Source of the DNA: Hyphomicrobiales bacterium
Lineage (GTDB): Bacteria > Pseudomonadota > Alphaproteobacteria > Rhizobiales > Xanthobacteraceae
NCBI GenBank assembly: GCA_016201085.1
Contig: JACQDO010000507.1
Location: 1-8,247, forward strand
Direction of reading: 5' to 3'
DNA length: 8,247 bases
The position numbers and the translations under genes were made by a program. Each line of letters starts with the position of its first letter. The first letter of the stretch is position 1. Of this stretch, positions 1-4,754 are shown in pieces. The notes beneath the pieces are model-generated. The model had not been told where the DNA came from. It saw nothing but the letters and a program-made list of their open reading frames with translations, and did no database searches.

Positions 1-585
1 ATGGCGATGATCCGCCAGGTGCAGGCGGAAGGAAAGCGCTTCCGACTCTACTACGTCACGCGCTCGCCGGAGACGACGGCGTTCATGGGCGAGCTGAGCA
101 AGCCCGAATTCAAGGACAGGATCGTCATCCATCATGATCATGGCGACCCTGCTCGCTCGCTCGATCTCAAGCCGGTGCTGGCCGAGCGCAAGAATCGCGA
201 ACATCTGTATTGCTGCGGGCCGCGTCCGCTGATGGAGGCGGTACGCGACATGACCGGCCACTGGTCGCAGGCGGCCGTGCATTTCGAAGCCTTCAGCGAT
301 GCCGACATCCACAAGGCGACCGACAAGGCGTTCAGGGTCAAGCTGGCGAAGTCGGGCGATGTCGTCGAGGTGCCGGCGGACAAGACGATCCTGGAAGTCC
401 TGCGCGAACACGGCCTCGATGTGCCGAGTTCCTGCGAAACCGGCACCTGCGGGACTTGCCGCAGCAAATTGCTGGCCGGGCAAGCCGACCATCGCGACCT
501 GGTGCTGGCCGCGCACGAACGCGACGACAACATCATGATCTGCGTCTCGCGCGCAAAGAGCGACGAGATCGTTATCGACCGTTAA
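1..585 (+). CDS. PDR-type ferredoxin-NAD(P) reductase, C-terminal part (5'-truncated)
   Basis: This gene passes electrons from NAD(P)H through a flavin to a [2Fe-2S] centre, normally for a partner Rieske oxygenase or demethylase. The window shows 194 codons. Family members run to roughly 315-320 residues, so the flavin domain and part of the nucleotide domain lie upstream; the ATG at base 1 is an internal Met. Visible residues 1-95 are the end of the nucleotide-binding domain, including YYVTRS (18-23) and the conserved CGP (72-74) of the reductase family. Residues 110-194 are a plant-type ferredoxin domain with C145-x4-C150-x2-C153-x27-C181. A C-terminal ferredoxin is typical of phthalate dioxygenase reductase and VanB relatives. 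The oxygenase partner is not in view, so the substrate is unknown. The gene converges on the rubrerythrin gene with 7 bases between stop codons, and I see no clear terminator there. Confidence 0.9.
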   Translation: MAMIRQVQAEGKRFRLYYVTRSPETTAFMGELSKPEFKDRIVIHHDHGDPARSLDLKPVLAERKNREHLYCCGPRPLMEAVRDMTGHWSQAAVHFEAFSDADIHKATDKAFRVKLAKSGDVVEVPADKTILEVLREHGLDVPSSCETGTCGTCRSKLLAGQADHRDLVLAAHERDDNIMICVSRAKSDEIVIDR

Positions 586-592
586 ATCCGGC

Positions 593-1243
593 TCAGCGCG
601 CCAGCATCCCCGCCTTGCCTTTCGACCAGCGCTGGAACTCGGTTTCCAACAAGGCGACGTGCTCCGCCTCTTCGGCTGCCAGCTCGCGGTAGAGCTCATG
701 CTCGGCCGATCCGTTCGGCACCGTCCTGGCGCGCTCGTTGAAGAACGCCACCGCGCGCTTCTCGAATACGATGGCGGCGCGGAATAGCGTTTCCGGATTG
801 TCGATCTTGCCCTCGACACCGGCCTGGATCGCCGCCAGGTCGACACGGAAGCCGTCGCTCGAATCGGGCGCTTGCACGTGATAACGCCGCGACAGCGTGT
901 CCATGTGCTCATGCTCCATCGCGGAGAATTTCGTGAACAGGGCCTTGAGGACGGGATCTTCGACCCGGGCGGCGGCGCGGTCGTAAAACGCCTTGCCACC
1001 CAGTTCGATCTGGAAAGCGATACGGATGGCGTTCACCGAGTTCTCGTCGGATATGCCGGGACGCGCCAGCATTTTGAGGTTTCCCCCGCAATGCGGGCAC
1101 ATCCCGTAGGGAAAGGCGAAGCCTTCGCTCACTTTGGCGCAGCTATCGCAGCGCCACTCCAACCTCGCCTCCGCGCAGCAGATGTAGGACTCCTCACCCT
1201 CCAGCGGCTGATGACACTTGGGGCATATGCCGGTTCCTTGCAT
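593..1243 (-). CDS. Rubrerythrin-like diiron protein with N-terminal zinc ribbons
   Basis: The 216-residue product is probably a cytoplasmic non-haem diiron protein that reduces peroxide or oxygen. The N-terminus carries cysteine pairs C7/C10, C22/C23, C32/C35 and C49/C52. The last two pairs (CDSC ... CPHC, 13 residues apart) form a rubredoxin-like or zinc-ribbon knuckle. Residues 66-206 form a ferritin-like four-helix domain. Likely ligands are E80 (helix A), E110 and H113 (ExxH, helix B), E161 (helix C), and E192 and H195 (ExxH, helix D). The metal-ribbon domain precedes the diiron domain, the order of 'reverse' rubrerythrins. Helix C shows one Glu instead of the E-x-x-E I recall from classical rubrerythrin; residue 158 is Ile. 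I chose the ATG at 1243 because AGAAGG sits 9 bases upstream. Two ATGs just before it (1252, 1249) are too close to that site. The gene starts 31 bases after the fused reductase, so they are probably one operon and perhaps electron-transfer partners. Confidence 0.88.
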   Translation of the reverse strand: MQGTGICPKCHQPLEGEESYICCAEARLEWRCDSCAKVSEGFAFPYGMCPHCGGNLKMLARPGISDENSVNAIRIAFQIELGGKAFYDRAAARVEDPVLKALFTKFSAMEHEHMDTLSRRYHVQAPDSSDGFRVDLAAIQAGVEGKIDNPETLFRAAIVFEKRAVAFFNERARTVPNGSAEHELYRELAAEEAEHVALLETEFQRWSKGKAGMLAR

Positions 1244-1274
1244 GATCATCATCCTTCTATACCGATTGTGTCCA

Positions 1275-3671
1275 TCACGTGCCTGCGGCCGGCGCAATTG
1301 GCGCCGGCGGCTCGGCGGGGATTTGCGGCGCAAGACTGCCGACGGGCGCGCCGGGCACAAAGGCGTTCATGTCTTCCGTGATGACCGGCCACCGCGCCTT
1401 GGCCATCTGTAGCCAGGCGCCGATCGCCTTGGCGGCGCGACGGCCGGCGCCCATGGCCAGGATCACGGTGGCGCCGCCGGTGACAATGTCGCCGCCGGCG
1501 AAGATGCCCGGCAGATTGGTGCTTTGCGTAGCATTGTCGGCGGCGATATTGCCCCACTTGTTGAGGCTGAGGTTGGGCGTGGCCTGGCCGATGATGGGAT
1601 TGGGCTTGGTGCCGAGCGCATAGATCACGGTATCGCATTCGAGATCGATGAATTCCGGTAACGGCACCGGCTTGCGGCGGCCCCGCTCATCGGGCTCGCC
1701 CAACATCATCTTTTGCACCTTCATGCCGCGCACATTGCCGTCCGCGTCGAGCAGGATTTCGACCGGCGCATGCAGAAAGAAGAACTCGACGCCTTCTTCC
1801 TTGGCATGACGCAGTTCCTCGATGCGCGCCGGCGCCTCCGCCTCGGAGCGGCGATAGACACAGCGCACTTTCGGGACGCCGAGCCGCCTGGCCACGCGCA
1901 AGCAATCCATCGCGGTGTTGCCGGCACCGATGACGACGACGCTTTTTCCGTAGCTGATCGGGGTGGCGAGATAGGGGAAGCGGTCGCCGCCCATCAAATT
2001 GACGCGCGTCAGGAATTCGTTGGCCGAATAGACCTGGCCGGCGTACTCGCCAGGGATGCCGAGGAAGCTCGGCGCGCCGGCGCCCGCCGCGACGAACACG
2101 GCGTCATAGCCCATCTTTCCGGTGAGATCGGGAAGCGTGAAGGTTCGGCCGATCACTTTGTTGATTTCGAAGCGCACGCCCATGTCCTTGAGACGCTGCA
2201 CCTCGCGGTCGATGATGTCGCGCGGCAGCCGAAAGCTCGGGATGCCGTATTGCAGCACGCCGCCCAAAACGTGCAGCGCCTCGAAAACCGTGACGCTGGC
2301 GCCAAACCGCACGAGATCGGCGGCGGCGGCAAGCCCGGCCGGTCCGGAGCCTACGATCGCCACCTTGCCGAGCGGATGCTCGATCGTGGGCGGAGCGGCC
2401 TTGGGCGGCCGCGCGTGATCGCCGATGAAGCGTTCAAGGCGGCCGATCGCGACCGATTCCAGCTTGGGGTTCTTGCTGCGCACCAGGACGCATTGCGCTT
2501 CGCATTGCGATTCCTGCGGACAGACCCGACCGCAGATGGAGGGGAACATGCTGGATTCGTAGATCGTTGCCAGCGCGCCATCGACATCGCGCACCAGCAG
2601 CTTGCGAATGAAAGTCGGAATGTCGATGCTGACGGGACAGCCGGCGATGCAGGTGGGCTTGGAACATTGGATGCAGCGTTCGGATTCCCGCAGCGCGTCC
2701 GCGATCGAATAACCGAGATTGACTTCCTTGAAATTGCTGACGCGCTCGCCCGGCTCGCGTTCCGGCATGCGCACCTGTTCGCGCTCGAGCGCGGCGTATT
2801 TCTTGTAATTGCGCTTGCCGTCGACGACGAGCTGCTTTTCCACCTTGCAGACGTGTTCGAAGTCTTCGTTGGCCAGCGCCTCCTGGCTCTTGAACCGCTT
2901 CTGCCGAGCGTACAGCTCCTTGAAATCGACCTTGTGGCCGTCGAAGTCGGGACCGTCGACGCAGGCGAATTTGACTTCGCTTCCGACCGTCACGCGGCAC
3001 GAACCGCACATGCCGGTGCCGTCCACCATGATGGTGTTGAGCGACACCATGGTCTTGACGCCGAACGGCCGGGTCGCCTCAACGCAGGCATGCATCATTG
3101 GCAGCGGACCGATGGCGATCACAAGCTCGGGATTGTCGCGCGCCGCAACCTCCTGAAACGCGGCGGTGACCAGACCTTGCCGGCCATAGCTGCCGTCATC
3201 CGTGCATATGATCAGCTCGTCGGCGTATTTACTGAATTTGTCCTCCCAGAACACCAGGTCCTTGGTGCGGAAACCCATGATCGCGGTGGTGCGATTGCCG
3301 GCCTCCTTGAACGCCCGCAATTGCGGAAAGACCGGCGCGACGCCCAGTCCGCCGCCGACCAGAACCACGTGTCCGACCTTCTCGATATGTTGCGGCAAGC
3401 CGAGCGGCCCGACAAAATCCTGAAATTGATCGTCTTGTTTGAAGTTATCGCGCATCTCCTGCGTCGTCTTGCCGAGCGTCTGGACCACCATGGTGATGGT
3501 GCCGCGCTCGCGATCGTAATCGGCGACGGTCAACGGAATGCGCTCGCCGCCCTCGTAAAGGCGAAGCATGACGAAGTGGCCGGGCTGAGCCGATTGCGCG
3601 ATATCGGGCGCACGAACTTCCCAGAGGAAGGTCGTATTGGAAAAGCTCTCGCGACGAACGATCGGATACAT
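1275..3671 (-). CDS. Fused NfnAB/SudBA-like iron-sulfur flavoprotein (NAD(P) transhydrogenase or sulfide dehydrogenase type)
   Basis: This 798-residue protein fuses two subunits that are separate in Nfn and SudAB enzymes. Residues 1-280 are the NfnA/SudB/PyrK-like half. It has an FAD motif RIPLTVADY (44-52), a nucleotide loop GGGLGVAP (106-113), and a [2Fe-2S] motif with C222, C225, C237 and a nearby Asp (D217) as candidate ligands. Residues 320-770 are the NfnB/SudA/GltD-like half. It has C333, C336, C341 and C345, then C380, C384, C390 and C394, an FAD motif GSGPAGL (441-447), an NADPH motif IGAGNTAMD (581-589) and a second FAD motif AGGDIVTGG (725-733). By alignment to dihydropyrimidine dehydrogenase, E413 occupies the place of its unusual Gln cluster ligand, as expected for the Nfn family. 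The tail (776-798) is rich in Pro and Ala. Known relatives couple NADH, NADPH and ferredoxin by flavin-based bifurcation, or reduce sulfur compounds. The exact reaction here is inferred. The start at 3671 follows AAGGTGGGG; an upstream in-frame ATG at 3752 has a weaker site. A FixK/FNR box lies about 280 bases upstream, and rubrerythrin follows. Confidence 0.9.
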   Translation of the reverse strand: MYPIVRRESFSNTTFLWEVRAPDIAQSAQPGHFVMLRLYEGGERIPLTVADYDRERGTITMVVQTLGKTTQEMRDNFKQDDQFQDFVGPLGLPQHIEKVGHVVLVGGGLGVAPVFPQLRAFKEAGNRTTAIMGFRTKDLVFWEDKFSKYADELIICTDDGSYGRQGLVTAAFQEVAARDNPELVIAIGPLPMMHACVEATRPFGVKTMVSLNTIMVDGTGMCGSCRVTVGSEVKFACVDGPDFDGHKVDFKELYARQKRFKSQEALANEDFEHVCKVEKQLVVDGKRNYKKYAALEREQVRMPEREPGERVSNFKEVNLGYSIADALRESERCIQCSKPTCIAGCPVSIDIPTFIRKLLVRDVDGALATIYESSMFPSICGRVCPQESQCEAQCVLVRSKNPKLESVAIGRLERFIGDHARPPKAAPPTIEHPLGKVAIVGSGPAGLAAAADLVRFGASVTVFEALHVLGGVLQYGIPSFRLPRDIIDREVQRLKDMGVRFEINKVIGRTFTLPDLTGKMGYDAVFVAAGAGAPSFLGIPGEYAGQVYSANEFLTRVNLMGGDRFPYLATPISYGKSVVVIGAGNTAMDCLRVARRLGVPKVRCVYRRSEAEAPARIEELRHAKEEGVEFFFLHAPVEILLDADGNVRGMKVQKMMLGEPDERGRRKPVPLPEFIDLECDTVIYALGTKPNPIIGQATPNLSLNKWGNIAADNATQSTNLPGIFAGGDIVTGGATVILAMGAGRRAAKAIGAWLQMAKARWPVITEDMNAFVPGAPVGSLAPQIPAEPPAPIAPAAGT

Positions 3672-3829
3672 TCCCCACCTTCGTTGGAAGTGTACGGAGA
3701 CGCGGAAAGAAATCGCAGCTTTCCCCGCACCGCGGCCGATGTCGACAAGCATCGTTTCCGTTCGCGGCAGTGGCGGGTCGAAATGCGATCTATCGCAAAA
3801 CGCTCCAAACGCGCCCGGCGCTATGCAAC

Positions 3830-3845
3830 CGATTCATTTGAATCG
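3830..3845. repeat. Perfect inverted repeat in the reductase leader
   Basis: The sequence is CGATTC-ATTT-GAATCG, with six-base arms around a four-base centre. It lies about 160 bases upstream of the fused reductase start and downstream of its FixK/FNR box in the direction of transcription. It could be an operator for a second regulator or a short RNA hairpin. The arms do not match the FNR half-site, and I do not recognise the regulator. Confidence 0.45.
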
Positions 3846-3850
3846 CGAAC

Positions 3851-3863
3851 AGAACATTGTTCT
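3851..3863. repeat. Perfect inverted repeat AGAACA-T-TGTTCT
   Basis: This 13-base palindrome has six-base arms around one base and begins five bases after the CGATTC/GAATCG repeat ends. It resembles a compact operator more than a hairpin, because a one-base loop cannot form. It has GAAC and GTTC halves, but the spacing (GAAC-N3-GTTC) does not fit the alphaproteobacterial LexA direct repeat. The regulator is unknown. Confidence 0.4.
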
Positions 3864-3949
3864 CGTTACGAACGCGCCCGATAATCTGCCCCAATGTCGG
3901 AACTTAATCCCTGTAGTATTGACATTACCGCATACATTGAACGCTACTC

Positions 3950-3963
3950 TTGACAACAATCAA
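3950..3963 (-). promoter_or_regulatory. FixK/FNR-type anaerobox upstream of the reductase/rubrerythrin operon
   Basis: TTGAC-AACA-ATCAA matches the TTGAT-N4-ATCAA consensus at 9 of 10 specified positions. The one difference (C in the left half) is a tolerated FixK variant. Cytochrome c ends before it on the same strand, so the natural target is the fused reductase operon reading leftward. A class II site would place the start of transcription near 3915. TAATGT at about 3927-3922 could serve as a weak -10. Activation by a CRP/FNR-family regulator under low oxygen is inferred. Confidence 0.65.
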
Positions 3964-4038
3964 GCGATGAACATTTGCCGGCGGATGGAGTTGCACAGCT
4001 CACGCAAGAGATTCGACCGATGAAGGAGCGCGCCGAAA

Positions 4039-4368
4039 TTAGCGCTGGATGCTGCGCAGATAAGCGGCGGCGGCGTGGGCATCGTCTTCGCTGAATTTGA
4101 ATTCCGGCATGCCGGGATGCGTGGAAGAGATGCCGCGCTCGAGCAGGCGCGGAAACTGGTCGAGATCGAAGTTGCGGCCGAGCTGACTGAACGGCGGCGC
4201 ACGGTGCGAAACGCCGGTTCTTCCGATGGCGTGACATGGCGTGCAAAATTCCTGCAGCAGTGCGCGTCCGCGTCGTATCTGGTCTTGCGCATGCGCGGTA
4301 TTGACCAGGCTTATCGACGCCAGCAGACCGAGGACAAGCGATAGAAACGTGCGTGGCAGATGTTTCAT
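4039..4368 (-). CDS. Small periplasmic class I cytochrome c
   Basis: The 109-residue precursor is a soluble monohaem c-type cytochrome that would shuttle electrons in the periplasm. Residues 1-27 are a Sec signal peptide (KHLPR, then a hydrophobic core, then AHA before the likely cleavage). The haem site CTPCH (42-46) covalently binds haem, with H46 as one axial ligand. M87 in HPGMPEF is the likely second ligand. The mature chain of about 82 residues is near the small end for class I cytochromes. The start at 4368 is preceded by GGGGAGAGGA about 7 bases away and gives a proper signal peptide; the longer frame to 4500 would hide it. The gene stands alone: 367 bases separate it from the reductase, and it diverges from the protease gene. 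An AT-rich TATAAG (4431-4426) could be its -10. The redox partner is unknown. Confidence 0.93.
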   Translation of the reverse strand: MKHLPRTFLSLVLGLLASISLVNTAHAQDQIRRGRALLQEFCTPCHAIGRTGVSHRAPPFSQLGRNFDLDQFPRLLERGISSTHPGMPEFKFSEDDAHAAAAYLRSIQR

Positions 4369-4521
4369 GGCAAATCCTCTCCCCGCGGAAACCATTGCAC
4401 GCCGTCCGGGACAAAACAGCAACCACTTATATTGTTGAAATTTCCCCCCGGCTTTATGGCGCTGCCTGCTGTTCAACCGTGCGGCGGACAAGCAACTCAC
4501 ATCGAAGAAGCCCTGTCACCG

Positions 4522-4535
4522 TCTATATCAATCAA
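4522..4535 (-). promoter_or_regulatory. Possible degenerate FixK/FNR half-box
   Basis: On the minus strand this reads TTGAT-TGAT-ATAGA: one perfect half-site and one half-site with three of five matches. It is upstream of cytochrome c, about 155 bases from its start codon. There is no good -10 at class II distance, so it may be a secondary site or chance. Confidence 0.2.
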
Positions 4536-4597
4536 TGTCATTCGCCACCGCAGCGACGATGTAAACGCTTCCGAGTGAAAAAACTTCGAAGCAAAAC

Positions 4598-4615
4598 AAT
4601 TGATGCAAATCAATT
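4598..4615 (+). promoter_or_regulatory. Perfect FixK/FNR anaerobox (18-base palindrome)
   Basis: The core TTGAT-GCAA-ATCAA (4600-4613) is an exact consensus match, and the symmetry extends to AATTGAT/ATCAATT (4598-4615). Downstream on the plus strand, GAAAAT (4635-4640) lies where a -10 should be for a class II activator site centred at -41.5, giving a start near 4648. The minus-strand side has no comparable -10 at that distance. It therefore most likely drives the papain-like protease and OmpA-like pair. Action at a distance on the divergent cytochrome c gene cannot be excluded. Confidence 0.75.
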
Positions 4616-4754
4616 CCGCTTTGCTTAACTATTTGAAAATAGGAAACGGCACACTTACTCTGGGTCAAACCATCGTTGTTCGGCCGCAAACGGTCTTGCG
4701 CGGTTTCATTCGGGTTGCGAGGAGAGCTAAGTTTGGATAGCGGCCTGGGCCTGC

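Larger units (their letters stand above)
3672..4038. other. Intergenic region between cytochrome c and the fused reductase
   Basis: These 367 bases hold no convincing gene. The region is the upstream control region of the minus-strand reductase/rubrerythrin operon and lies downstream of cytochrome c, whose TAA is at 4041-4039. It contains a FixK/FNR box (3950-3963) and two perfect short inverted repeats (3830-3845 and 3851-3863). If the box acts from -41.5, transcription would start near 3915, giving a leader of about 240 bases. The ribosome-binding site AAGGTGGGG is at 3673-3681. Open frames crossing this stretch are antisense extensions of frames opposite the reductase gene. Confidence 0.6.
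4369..4754. other. Divergent intergenic region between cytochrome c and the papain-like protease
   Basis: These 386 bases contain no gene I can support. They carry the ribosome-binding sites of both flanking genes, a candidate -10 for cytochrome c (TATAAG on the minus strand, 4431-4426), a degenerate anaerobox (4522-4535) and a perfect anaerobox (4600-4613). The part from about 4520 to 4650 is clearly richer in A and T than the flanking coding DNA. A strong Shine-Dalgarno sequence GAGGAGAG (4719-4726) lies unusually far, 28 bases, from the first ATG of the protease frame. Confidence 0.6.

Noticed and set aside
1..3. ATG at base 1 as the true start of the reductase
   Set aside because: The protein would lack its flavin domain and part of the nucleotide domain. 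The family is about 120 residues longer, so the gene runs off the window edge.
1244..1360. Longer rubrerythrin start at 1360
   Set aside because: It would overlap the end of the fused reductase gene and add an Arg-rich stretch with no homology. ATG 1243 has a good ribosome-binding site and begins just before the first CxxC.
872..1381. A plus-strand frame opposite rubrerythrin
   Set aside because: It is the antisense shadow of the diiron protein and has no ribosome-binding site or recognisable domain.
3846..3863. LexA (SOS) operator
   Set aside because: There are GAAC/GTTC elements, but the spacing matches neither the alphaproteobacterial GTTC-N7-GTTC direct repeat nor GAAC-N4-GTTC.
1713..3884. 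A 723-codon plus-strand open frame opposite the fused reductase gene
   Set aside because: It is antisense to a gene with unmistakable Fe-S and flavin motifs. Its translation is rich in His, Arg, Ala and Asp without recognisable domains, as expected from the reverse frame of high-GC coding DNA.
3919..3948. TTGACA at 3919-3924 as a plus-strand -35 element
   Set aside because: No -10 lies at 16-18 bases and there is no plus-strand gene downstream before 4755.
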